This document shows positions 37,904 to 47,400 of a stretch of 64,000 nt of DNA, one piece after another. The position numbers and the translations under genes were made by a program. The stretch's first letter is position 1; the number at the start of each line of letters is the position of its first letter. The DNA comes from Mactromeris polynyma. Its lineage: Eukaryota; Mollusca; Bivalvia; Venerida; Mactridae. Under the pieces are notes generated by a model, which searched no databases, was not told the origin of the DNA, and was given only the letters and a program-made list of their open reading frames with translations. The DNA is taken from assembly GCA_032209605.1 (NCBI GenBank), contig JASFXZ010000001.1, forward strand, positions 41,358,619 through 41,422,618, read 5' to 3'.

Positions 37904-38191
37904 TCAAGTTTTACATTTTCCCTGTTGTTTCTGTAACCCAATACATTTCTGCATGTACGTTTGACATTCTTTAATCTTGCTCTCGAAACTATTCTTTAAA
38001 TTGTCCACTACTTCATTTCCTTTATAGAATCCTCGTCTGAATTGACAGACGAAACAAATTTGAGTACGACTGTACGTAGAGCACTCGGACGTTGCTCTAA
38101 TGCTCCAAGCAAACAAAAGCCATTTACTTAAAGCATTTTGACACTTTACACATTTAACTTCAGCAATACACAGCCACAAATAAACATTCAT
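37904..38191 (-). CDS. Short Cys-rich ORF, function unknown
   Basis: 95 codons from ATG 38191 to a stop at 37904. It begins MNVYLWLCIAEVKCVKC and contains several cysteines ('SECSTYSRTQICFVCQF') and a charged C-terminal part ('NEVVDNLKNSFESKIKEC'). Composition looks more protein-like than neighbouring chance ORFs. I recognise no domain, and splice sites or expression cannot be shown. The 17-bp minisatellite lies just downstream. It could be a single exon of an unseen gene or spurious. Confidence 0.3.
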   Translation of the reverse strand: MNVYLWLCIAEVKCVKCQNALSKWLLFAWSIRATSECSTYSRTQICFVCQFRRGFYKGNEVVDNLKNSFESKIKECQTYMQKCIGLQKQQGKCKT

Positions 38192-38215
38192 ATTAACCAA
38201 ATTTTGCTGATCCAA

Positions 38216-41200
38216 ACAAACATCTTAATAACATCATTTAAATGTTTTTATAATAGTTTGTCCGAACAATCCAACGTCCAAAGCTGAATAACTTATTTAC
38301 CGCCTAAAATTACCCGTGCAGACCTAAAACCAACCGTGCAGAGCTAACTAACACGCCACCTACTGGGCATTTCATCCATTGAAATCAAGGAAATGAATTT
38401 TCTTCTTATTCATAAATTCAACGTAGAAAATTACATTTTCCAACACGCTGCGACATTGCTCATCGTATTAGAGTCGCTGGTGTGTACACATCTTCTTATG
38501 ACATATATTTGCTTCGATATTTCATGCCACCGGATTTTGTGTGTAATTATACAAGCCAGTGCACTAAGTGAGCGAGAAAGTCGATTTATTTCCCGCCCCT
38601 ATAATACCTACCGTACACCTTGCAATTTCCGTAACAAAATGATTTCTGTAAATCTAATTACAATGTCTGAAAATACTAATAATATACATGAATTTATCTA
38701 TTTTAGATTTTTTTACCTAAAGTCAATTAAATTTTGTTTTCATTTTATGGCGTAACTCGCATTATTCCGTGTGAATGCTACGCACATTAGTTGAAAAATG
38801 ATAAATTCAAATCTTTAATAAAAACGATCGGTCACCGTGTCTGTTCATGAAATCACCAATGTTGAATAGTATTGCCCTAATAGAACTAAGTGAATAAACC
38901 TCTCTCCCCCACATTTGACGAGAAGGTTTGTCCAGCTTGTAAAATCACGGTAAAATCATCAAAAATAAAAGGAGTGATTTTCAGTTATATAATTCACTTG
39001 ATTGTAATCAGTGTATGACCACTGTTCAGGCGCGTCGCGCGGTCCTGAACATTGGGGCGGCGATGGGGAGGGTACGGGAGGGGTGTCCCCTCCGAACTGA
39101 GAGATTCTTTTAAAAATACTGATGAAAATGGAGCTATCTAGGCCTCCGAAAGGATGGCCTTTGAGATCTTTATGCTGTTGTATGTAATTCTTGAATTATG
39201 ACATCGTGAGTTTTGTAAAAGTAGTGAAAAATAATGTAAAAAGAACTACATGTATATATTAAAGGGGTGTTAAAAAATTACGCGGAAAATGGCTGTCATA
39301 TTTTTATAAAAATCTCGAATGTGATGAAAATTTCATGTCATGTCTGTCAGGATATTGTGGTTTAGTGTACAAAACATGAACGTCCGAGTAAGAAAAATAC
39401 GGCAACGACATTCAACACAAACAAATTTAAAGAAAAAGCACGCATTTTATTGACAAAAATGGCGTCTTGTTCGTTTATTAAGGAATATATGCAAATCAAA
39501 TTTAGGGTGAACAACAAGTGGTCATATTGCACATCCATTCATCTTAGCAGAATATAATATTGGGAATCAACAAGGGACACAATTCATGCGTCGTCACGAT
39601 CGTTTAATATTGTGGTTGTGTCCCTTTAATCAGATGTGATGAGTCCTAAAATATTGGTTTATGGCAGAATTTGTCCTGGGTCAAGAGATACATAATCTGA
39701 CTATTGCTTAGAAGAAATATAGATTCTTAACTCGCATGCTTTCTTACCAGCCCCCAACTTCACACGGTAGGACCGGGAGACAACAAGCACATATTTCTTA
39801 ACGGTAGCCCCACATGCGATGATATAATTCAAATATCTTCCCTTCGTACGGTTTCATACAAAAAACTATCACTATTATGGAACTAACAACTAGGAACTCT
39901 CACAAGGTACATGCAATCAAAGTACTGAATGTACCGAAATATAGATGAGCTGTTCAAAAACAACAATTTGAGTAACTGCATGCAGAGAAACTTATGGGTT
40001 TCAAACCCATATTTTTCTTTACTTCTACTGACATAATTGGCATATCTTAATGTCATAAATACTAATTCCCCGATCATTCATGACTTATGTTCGCACAAGT
40101 ATTAATTGCTTATTTGAACCTGCTTCACACTCACGATTGGCTCTAAGACCAAAACAATATCTTAACAAACTTAATATAACAGCAATAACAGAGGAAAGCT
40201 CGTCTCCTTTATGCAATAACATACATACAACGTAAGACCAACTGCAGATTGTCACACGTTTCCCCCCATTTATCACAACTAGAGTTCTCTCCCTTTGCAT
40301 ATTCAATATAGTATGTATACATGTAGTATAGTTTAGTATAGTATATAGTATAGTTACTGTAGTATACAATATTTTGCGGTTCAACTTTGTCATGTCATGA
40401 TCACACCACAAGATCTGTGTTTATTCTATTGGAATCACTTTGTTTTGGCATCCATATGTTCGTCTGTATGTTGATATTCATGCCGAAACCAGATATATTT
40501 CATAGAAAGTATACATAACAATCTACATGTTTAACGTTTCATTCAAGTTTCAAAAACAAGATATAATGTTCCATTCAAAACACATGAACATTTTAATATG
40601 TCACTAAAACTGCACACAGAAACTGTAATGATTCATTTACAGTACATAAACAAATTGTTATTGTCCATTCAAAGTACACAATCAATCTGTAATATTTCAT
40701 TCAAAGAGAGATTAAGTTGTTACAAGAATCACCACCCGTGTACATACACAAGACAATGTATCCCCACATATACCCCCGGGAAAGTGTAAGTATCTGTGTA
40801 TTCTTATGATAATACTTTTTGCCCAGTTATATCAAATTTCCACAAATGACAACAAGGTTCTTGATCGTTCACGAGAGTATGAGCATGAACAAAATTCAAT
40901 CATGCACCATGAGTTTGACCTTTGAGCTATGGACAGAGGCTTAGCACGCGATACGTTATCTTATAACAACAACTTACAAGAAACAGATTCTGGTCCGGAC
41001 ACCAAAGAAAACATTAATAGTGTAAATTACAATAAGCAAAAGTGTTCTGCCTACGTTAATTATGCGTTACTTGCTGTTTAGTATGGAAGCTCTGGAGGGA
41101 CATTAAAAATTAATATTTAAAATTTAAAACTTATTATTTAATTCTTAATCTATTTAAAATTTATTTCTTAATATTTAATATTTAAAATTTAAAAGTTATT

Positions 41201-41370
41201 ATTTAATTTTTAATATTTAAAATTGAAGCAAAGATTGTAAAAAAAGAAGCACACTACTACAACCTATCAGACTGGTAATGTAAATTTCCAATGCAAATCA
41301 ATGATCATACCAGTAGGATGGTGGTGGCCACAAAACAATCATCTTCAAATCAAGGCTTTTGATTTAAGAT
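38216..41370. other. Mostly featureless AT-rich DNA with repeat relics
   Basis: I see no supported gene. Points of note: a GC-richer block at 39025-39100 ('ggcgcgtcgcgcggtcctga', 'gtgtcccctccgaact') typical of a dispersed repeat; at 40235-40360 a relative of the 'gttctctccctttat' hairpin family; at 41095-41230 an almost pure A/T tract of 'aatatttaaaatttaaaa' type. Confidence 0.5.
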
Positions 41371-41378
41371 TTACAGTA
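41371..41378. repeat. Target-site duplication, left copy
   Basis: TTACAGTA, repeated exactly at 55312-55319 just outside the other inverted end of the Polinton-like element. Confidence 0.8.
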
Positions 41379-41496
41379 CTACAGTACCGTCGGTTTGGAT
41401 TATTTTCAGAAAATGACTTAAGTGCTTGTCAAGAGGTTGACGTCATCAGGGCTCATCCTTAAACGCGCGTCATCAGCGTCACGCGACCGTGAGTCA
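41379..41496 (+). repeat. Polinton left terminal inverted repeat
   Basis: 118 bp starting 'ctacagtaccgtcggtttgg' and ending 'gcgaccgtgagtca'. A related motif, 'gcgacggtgagtca', follows at about 41507-41520 as a subterminal repeat. Confidence 0.9.
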
Positions 41497-41588
41497 TCAA
41501 TAGCGCGCGACGGTGAGTCACGCGTCGAGACTAGTTCAGAATATATATAGCGAAATACAGATACGCGTTATTATTTGTCTAGTTAGTC

Positions 41589-42062
41589 ATGGAGCGGGTT
41601 CACAGAAATGCAATCAGAAAAAGTTAGGCGACCATCGTCAAATCTTTAACGAACGAGCAAGTATCGTGCAAAGTGGATTTTCTCGTCGAACAGAACATTT
41701 TGACCTTGGGAATGAGAGAAGAAATCGAGCGCGAAATTCTTACGAGAGCTAAAACAAGACAACTATTGAGTATTATACAGAGGAGAGGACCTCGCGCTTT
41801 TCAAACTTTAGTAAACTCACTTTTGCTGAACGACGCCGAACACGTCGTCGAAGTTCTCCTATCGAAAATAGAGCAGGAAAGTTCCGAAAAGGAGAACATT
41901 CCCGTGTTACGCGAACGCAACAATGTTGAATCGGCCGTCGCGTTAGGAAATGATGATAGTGCTACGTGTAACATTTGCATGGAAAATAGAATTTCGGTTG
42001 CCCTAATTCCCTGCGGGCACACATTTTGTTCTACTTGCGGGGACAAATTTTACTTTCGTTAA
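41589..42062 (+). pseudogene. CARD-RING protein (IAP-like), broken
   Basis: The single-exon frame from ATG 41589 is interrupted by an in-frame TAG at 41625-41627 (codon 13) and is then open to TAA at 42060-42062. Residues about 14-95 read as a caspase-recruitment domain ('VDFLVEQNILTLGMREEIE', 'RRGPRAFQTLVNSLL', 'HVVEVLLSKIEQE'). After an acidic linker comes a RING half: 'CNICMENRISVALIPCGHTF' then a Cys pair. The last RING zinc pair is missing because the frame ends at the junction with the integrase. CARD plus RING suggests a ubiquitin-ligase modulator of apoptosis or innate signalling. It has no BIR repeat. A TATA-like 'atatatatag' lies 40-50 bp upstream. The ORF sits inside the Polinton, 92 bp from its left end repeat, suggesting host gene capture. 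Confidence 0.8.
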
Positions 42063-42739
42063 CGGAGGCCGGTGTCCTTCCAAGGCTGGAGTGTGTAGTA
42101 TGATTGTAGCTTTTGATGACTTCCGGTAACGCATCCACGTATCTCTGTGTCTTGTTATTTATAAAATAGCGATACAGTCTGTGTTTTAGCGTTTTGATGA
42201 GTCTCTCCGCGTAATTGGCTTTGGTTTCCGTGTTTTGAGCGCTGAATTGGCGAATGTCGCGGCTAGCTAGAAATGTCGACACCTCTTTGTTGTTAAATTA
42301 TCTGCCCTTGTCCGTTCTGATGACTCTAGGTATTCTTGGTCCGGCAAATATTGATTCTAAAGCCGGTAGCACGTCTTTGGCCGCTTTGCTTTTGGTAGGG
42401 ACGCACCGAGTGAACCTCGAAAACACGTCAATGGCTACCATCACGTATTTATATCCGTCATTGTCACTGACCAAGTCTTTCATGTCCATCAGATCTACGT
42501 CCCACTGACTGTCCAGTCCTTCTACGATGACTCTAGCACGAGGAAACTGACGTCTCACCCCCTAGGTCAAAGAGTAGGCGTCTTGATCTCTTAGCCACTT
42601 TGAGATTCTGTACTTTCCGATTTTGAATTTTTCCCTCATTTTTAACTGTCTCGTACAGTTTGTTTGCACCGGCTAAACTACCGGGGTGGCTGGGGTCAAA
42701 ATAGATGGAGGTCATATACTGTTTCCAATCCGTCATCAT
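42031..42739 (-). pseudogene. Retroviral-type (DDE) integrase of the Polinton, broken
   Basis: Would join element ends to target DNA. From ATG 42739 the N-terminal part ('SIYFDPSHPGSLAGANKLYE') is followed by a frame change at a run of five A near 42632, an in-frame TAG near 42564, the catalytic core ('DSQWDVDLMDM', 'YVMVAIDVFSRF', 'RVIRTDKG'), an in-frame TAA at about 42298-42300, and the third catalytic segment ('ETKANYAERLIKTLKHRLY'). All three acidic catalytic positions are visible. The C-terminal chromatin-binding part is missing: after 'GRTPASVNES' the frame runs into sequence antisense to the CARD-RING ORF and stops at 42031. Confidence 0.9.
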
Positions 42740-42765
42740 TCTATCCAACGTTTGAGGGGCTTCGA

Positions 42766-42822
42766 TTACAACCGCTGATACTTATCGAAAGGCAGCAACA
42801 CCGATTTCTGCACGGCACTCAT
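42766..42822 (-). pseudogene. Truncated short Polinton ORF ('FDKYQRL')
   Basis: Starts at ATG 42822, overlapping the stop codon of the preceding ORF as ATGA, and reads 18 codons ending 'LLPFDKYQRL' before TAA at 42766-42768. The beginning resembles a small protein often found beside the other short ORFs of Polinton-like elements (from memory). It stops 27 nt before the integrase start, so its remainder was probably lost in a deletion or by mutation. Confidence 0.5.
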
Positions 42823-43143
42823 CGTACGTAAGTCTTGAGAGACGGTTCCACGGCTCTTAAAAACTCGGTCACAGCCTTCTCTTTGTGACGTAACAATTTC
42901 GTTTTGTCTATGAGCGTCAGGGAGGTGTCGGCTAGACTCCTTAACAAGCGTTTACGTTTCTTCCGCCGTAAGCGATGAGGGTGGTACGGTAAGTGTCTTT
43001 TGCAAAAAAATATTGACAATTTGTACCAGCGCTTTCAGTTGGTCGTTGGTGCTGGTGTCCAATAAGCGTCGTCGTTGAATCTCGGAGGTCTTTGACACAA
43101 ACAGTTGAAAATAAGAGCATTGACTTTTCAATAGTCGGCTCAT
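42819..43143 (-). pseudogene. Short basic Polinton ORF, copy B, frameshifted
   Basis: From ATG 43143 (MSRLLKSQCSYFQLF) the frame is open to a TAA at about 42952; the C-terminal part ('RKRLLRSLADTSLTL', 'KEKAVTEFLRAVEP') continues in another frame to TGA at 42819-42821. The shift lies near 42952-42975. Layout and length (about 105 codons) parallel the ORF at 44133-44430: an aromatic/basic start, a helix with 'QRRRLLDTSTNDQLKALVQI', then a basic Lys/Arg C-terminal segment. The promoter-like TATAAGAG motif is 28 bp upstream. Confidence 0.6.
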
Positions 43144-43170
43144 GATTGGTGTACACGCGTGTAATGACGC

Positions 43171-43178
43171 CTCTTATA
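43171..43178 (-). promoter_or_regulatory. TATAAGAG motif, 28 bp before short ORF B
   Basis: On the minus strand TATAAGAG, whose TAA is also the stop codon of the ATPase frame (43174-43176). The same arrangement is seen at 44130-44137, and a third copy is at 44449-44456. Position and recurrence suggest a core promoter element. Confidence 0.5.
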
Positions 43179-44070
43179 AACGTTTTATAGACGTCTTATA
43201 GACGACGATATTCCCTCCCCGAAACACTTTAGTTCTGAGACGGTATAGATCCTGGCCTCTGGGCGTCAAATCGATCAGAAGGTAGCCGAAGGGTTCTTTC
43301 GTAGCGTCCTCAAAAGCTTCCGTCAGTACTCGACATTACCCGGGAAACAGCTGACGTCCTAACGTCTGTATTTGAGACGTTCCTCGAATATTTTTGAATA
43401 GAACCATATACCAACAATTGAGAGCGATGGTCCTAGCCGACTTGCCTTGACCGTAAATATTTTGAGTGATAAACACGACGCTGAGTTTTCTGTGATGACA
43501 GCCTCGAGTAAACAACAGTTCAGCCGTTTTACTGTCTAAAACGTCCTGCATAAGATCGTCCAAGATAATGAGATCGTGTACTTTGCCACCAATTTTTTCT
43601 ATTTCCGTCGTGGTAGGTAATCCTTCGTGTAAGGTTAAATTAGAAAGTCGTCTTTCCATGTCTTCAAATAGATCCTGGTAGACGCCGTAACAATACATGA
43701 TCTTGTTAGGAGGGATCGAATACAGATAGTCCAGTTGCTGAAGAAAGGTACACGTCCATCTCGTCTTTCCCGAACAAGGTTCGAACGGTAAGAGGCTCGT
43801 GTGTTGTGTATCTCTCTGCAGCGGCGACGGCGGCGTGTACGTTACATCCCTCGGCGGCGGCGGCTGCGGCGGCGGGGTGTACGCTACATCTCTCTGCCGT
43901 GAGGGCGACGTGTCCTGTATATATCTCGGAGGCGGCGGCGGCGGCGGCGGCAACGGTGTGTATGTCGTGTATCTCTGCGTCGGCGGCGGCACGTCGTGTA
44001 GATTTCTAAGATGACGTAACATGACGTCTCTTCTGGAAAAGGTTCGCTGACATTCTGGACAGGTATTCAT
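43174..44070 (-). pseudogene. Polinton packaging-type ATPase with zinc finger, interrupted
   Basis: FtsK/HerA-related A32-like ATPase expected to pump DNA into capsids. The ATG at 44070 opens directly into a C2H2 finger ('CPECQRTFSRRDVMLRHLRN' plus a His), then a Pro-rich linker about 60 residues long encoded by GGC-rich repeats, then the ATPase domain. The P-loop reads 'LLPFEPCSGKTRWTCTFLQQ', keeping GKT but lacking the usual first small residue. Walker B is 'DLIILDDLMQD', followed by 'LFTRGCHHRKLSVVFITQN'. An in-frame TAA at 43336-43338 precedes a further 54 codons in the same frame ('LTEAFEDATKEPFGYLLIDL') ending at 43174. That tail is conserved-looking, so the TAA is a true break. Confidence 0.85.
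43812..43995. repeat. GGC/CCG-rich Pro-encoding repeat
   Basis: Imperfect 'ggcggcggcgg' runs and 'gtgtacgctacatctctctg'-type units; read on the minus strand they encode the 'PPPPPPPRYIQDTSPSRQRD' kind of linker in the ATPase. Locally the most GC-rich part of the element. Confidence 0.85.
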
Positions 44071-44129
44071 TCTTATAGTCAAAGGCTCTGTGCCCCCCTC
44101 TTATTATTGTTCTCTGACTGCTAAATGTC

Positions 44130-44137
44130 CTCTTATA
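44130..44137 (-). promoter_or_regulatory. TATAAGAG motif, 60 bp before the ATPase start
   Basis: Minus-strand TATAAGAG overlapping the TAA stop codon (44133-44135) of short ORF A. A looser 'actataagaatg' also touches the ATPase ATG itself. Confidence 0.45.
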
Positions 44138-44430
44138 ACACGGGCAGTAGGGCGTGATGCCTTTTCAAGATTTCTTTTTTTCTGGACACATTCACTCCGC
44201 TAGACGCTAATGTTCTCAACACCAAACGTTTTCTTTCAAAGGTCTGAGTATCTCGGCGTAAAGGATTGATAATATCGTCGATGATACATTTTGCCACTTC
44301 ACACACCGCCTTGGTTTGCTGAGACGTCATGTTTTGGAGAAGTTGGCGTCGGCCTCTCGCCACTCTTAACGACGCCAAAAAGTTCAAATGTCTAAACACT
44401 CGGGAATGTGCCACGACGCTAAAGTTTCAT
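44133..44430 (-). pseudogene. Short basic Polinton ORF, copy A, start lost
   Basis: The open frame from about 44414 reads 'RVFRHLNFLASLRVARGRRQ', 'MTSQQTKAVCEVAKCIIDDI', 'VLRTLASSGVNVSRKKEIL' and ends at 44133. No in-frame ATG precedes the conserved start; an ATG at 44428-44430 is one frame away, so a small indel near the start is likely. Small, basic and mostly helical, it parallels copy B at 42819-43143. Such ORFs recur in Polintons; the function is not known to me. Confidence 0.6.
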
Positions 44431-44448
44431 TGTTTTGTCAGTCCACAA

Positions 44449-44456
44449 CTCTTATA
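44449..44456 (-). promoter_or_regulatory. TATAAGAG motif before short ORF A
   Basis: Minus-strand TATAAGAG 19 bp upstream of the ATG at 44430 and 5-12 bp downstream of the DNA polymerase stop codon (44461-44463). Confidence 0.45.
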
Positions 44457-44460
44457 AACT

Positions 44461-47400
44461 TTAATAGCCCTTTGGTAGCGTGTCGAAATCTTCCTGTATA
44501 ACCCTTTTGTCATACACTACCCTATATTGCTTATTCTCTTTTTTGTTGTAGAGCTGGTTATTGTATCTCGAAATTTTGGACGGGTTTGTGACGACGATAA
44601 CTTTAGAGGGTGGTTCATGACCGTCTTCTAGCTTCCTTTTCTTGTAAGTACCGGTCTGTGCTGGGTCAATGTTTCCCACCATGTCTCGAACGCTGTCAAA
44701 ATTTAGTAGCTGAGCGTTGGTATAATTAAGGCTGAAACCTCGGATCTTACAGGATTGACTACCCTTGGACGTAGTGTAGGCGTAGTTTTTCGGACCGCCG
44801 CTCGCAAATTCCACAATGTAATCCCCGTGGTCCAGCTCGTCAGTCAGCTCGCCTGTAAATAACGAATACGCGTGAAAGTTTTTGTCCATGAGCAAAGATG
44901 TATAATCAATACTCAACTATATGAAATTGTTTTATAAATCTAACATAACAAAATAAAACCTACCCAGATAATCACCAAGCGGTGGATCGTAATGCCCGGG
45001 TCTGCTTACGTAAATAACCGAGTCCGTGTCGTAGTCTTCCAACTGGTCCAGGACTCCGTACAACTTAAGCCGAGCCCAGCAGGTGGTAAAGGTTGCCAGG
45101 AAGATGTTGGTCTTCATATCTTCCGACACAAAACCCGTCTGGTGCTCGTACTCGAGGTGAAGGTTCTCCTCGTTGATGATATGGAAGTCCTTCACCTTTT
45201 TGGTACGATCCGTCAGCACCTTGTAAAATTTGTCGAGTTCAGTAGCGTGAATGAACTCGCAAACCCCTTGGTTGAGGCGCTGCCCGAATTTCCCCCAGAA
45301 ACTGTAATAACATGAAAATACAATTATATAATTACATGAAAATACACACATATATATATATAACCGCTGTTCAACAGAGTTTGAAAACAAAATGAGAATA
45401 AATATTATTTAGTTTTTTTAATATATTTTATAAATCATCTCACCTGTTCAAACAAAGCTTGGCCAGGGCGCGGAGACCGGGGTTCTTCTTGATGTATTTG
45501 GGGTCCAGATGGATTCCCTCCTTCTAAAATTAGTCCCGGGCGTACTGCTCCTTCTTGTCATCCGTATTACACCACTCGGGCCAACCGGAAGCCTCCTGTT
45601 TGAATTTCAGGAAGGTATTCACATAGTTTGCGAACAAACCTCCTTCTTTGGTTTGGGGATCGTACTGGTTAGAGTCGTCCCAGTGGTACACCTCGTAGAT
45701 TTTGAGTAGGGTGTATCCTTTAGTCAGGGCTTTTTGAATCTCCGGGGTACACCAGGTTCCCATGAAAGCCCTGTGTTCGTCCGAGTGGCGGCAAGGTATT
45801 CGACATTCAGAGTCCGCGCATATACGGCAGAGCGGGAACTTGAGTTTACCGTTGGACCGGTACGGTAAAACGGGGTGATACAGGTCACGAGGTGCCAGAA
45901 TCTTTACTTTGGCAATCCCGAAGTAGAACCCTATATCCCCGAAATTGCTCGTGATAACTTCAGGATGTCCCTCGGGATAACGACTGTACTTGTTCACATA
46001 CGGGTACAGACTGAAAAAAAAACAAGAAAAAAACAAAAAAACAACAACAACAACACTAAAACGATGCAATTATGCAGTAGCAGGACACATGTTTCATCTA
46101 CACTCACTAATTATTTTTTCCCATTTTCATAACATTTAAAAGTGTATGAAAATGAACACACGTACCTCGTAAAGTCGACGTATTTAATTTTCTCTCCTTC
46201 ATTGACCTTGTAATGCAACTTGGCGGCGTTGGTCCGGCCTCCGAAGAAAGATTCTCGAGGTTCCAACCGTTCTTGAATGTCGAGATTCGCAACAATGACT
46301 CTGATCTTCGCGGACTTTTTTTTACCACTCATGCTCCCAGATGCACACGTAGTGGTATCCCAGATCTTTTAATGTTTTCTTTTTGATCTGGGTGAGTGCG
46401 TATAGTTGGTTCATAGTTTGACCTGTCTTTGGGTTTTTGGAGGTACGGTCCGGATAGCATTCGAGACAACCGTGCCACAAGCAACCTGTAATAGAATAAT
46501 GATTCATTCGCCATCTTTATACATAACAACCAATCGTTCAAGGGTGCCAGAATATCTTTTTTACGTATCGTGGAATTAGTACATGATCTATAGAGATAAT
46601 GTGAATCATTCAAACATGAGACATGCATTGTTTACGTACCGTGAAATTCGTAAATGGTTTTGTCCGCCCTACCGTCCACTTTGTAATAACCAAAGCCCCG
46701 ATTGTGGGCGGGTCTATCCACCTTGTAATAAGGGACATGAGCCTCTCCACCGTTTAAGGCGTGTTCGATGCTCAAAGTCTCTCCGTTCCGTCTGGCGAGT
46801 TCCATTTGGTACTCTAACCATTGGATAGAAGCCTTTCTGTAGTTATCTTTCTGGATATAACCGGCGCTGGGGACCTGGGCTATGTCAGATCGAACGGCCT
46901 TCTTACTGGAAACTTCTATGTCCTTCTTCAATGACACCCATCTTTCAGACCTTTGGTCATACTTTAGCAAGCCTTTGGCGGTTTTCTTGATATAGGACGT
47001 TGAAGGACCTAGCACACCCACCGGATATTCCACACAAGCCTTATATTCTTCTAGGTACCTATACAAATAAAAATAGCTAGTTAAAAAAAGCAATCTATTG
47101 GATTTTATCTGGGTTAAGTAGTCAACCAAATCGTGCTCACCTCGTTTTAAAGATGCCCATACAGACGCTGGCACGCCCTCCTTTGGGAAGTTGAGGGAAT
47201 CCAGTACCCGGATGTGCAGACCTTTGGAGACTTCCATGTACATGATTTTGGAGCCGTTGTAGATGACTTTTGAGGGTCTCATACTGTGGCTCACCAGATA
47301 CTCCAGTAGAAAGACACCATCGTAGCCCTGAAATAATTAAATTATATCGTAAAGCGATTTAATATCACGGGTGTTAGTATTTAAAATACAAAAATATAAT

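Noticed and set aside
38393..38755. 120-codon plus-strand ORF
   Set aside because: Composition is that of AT-rich noncoding DNA, with no domain, splice signals or neighbours to support it.
43799..44014. Gly- and Ala-rich plus-strand ORFs
   Set aside because: Antisense of the GGC-repeat linker in the Polinton ATPase.
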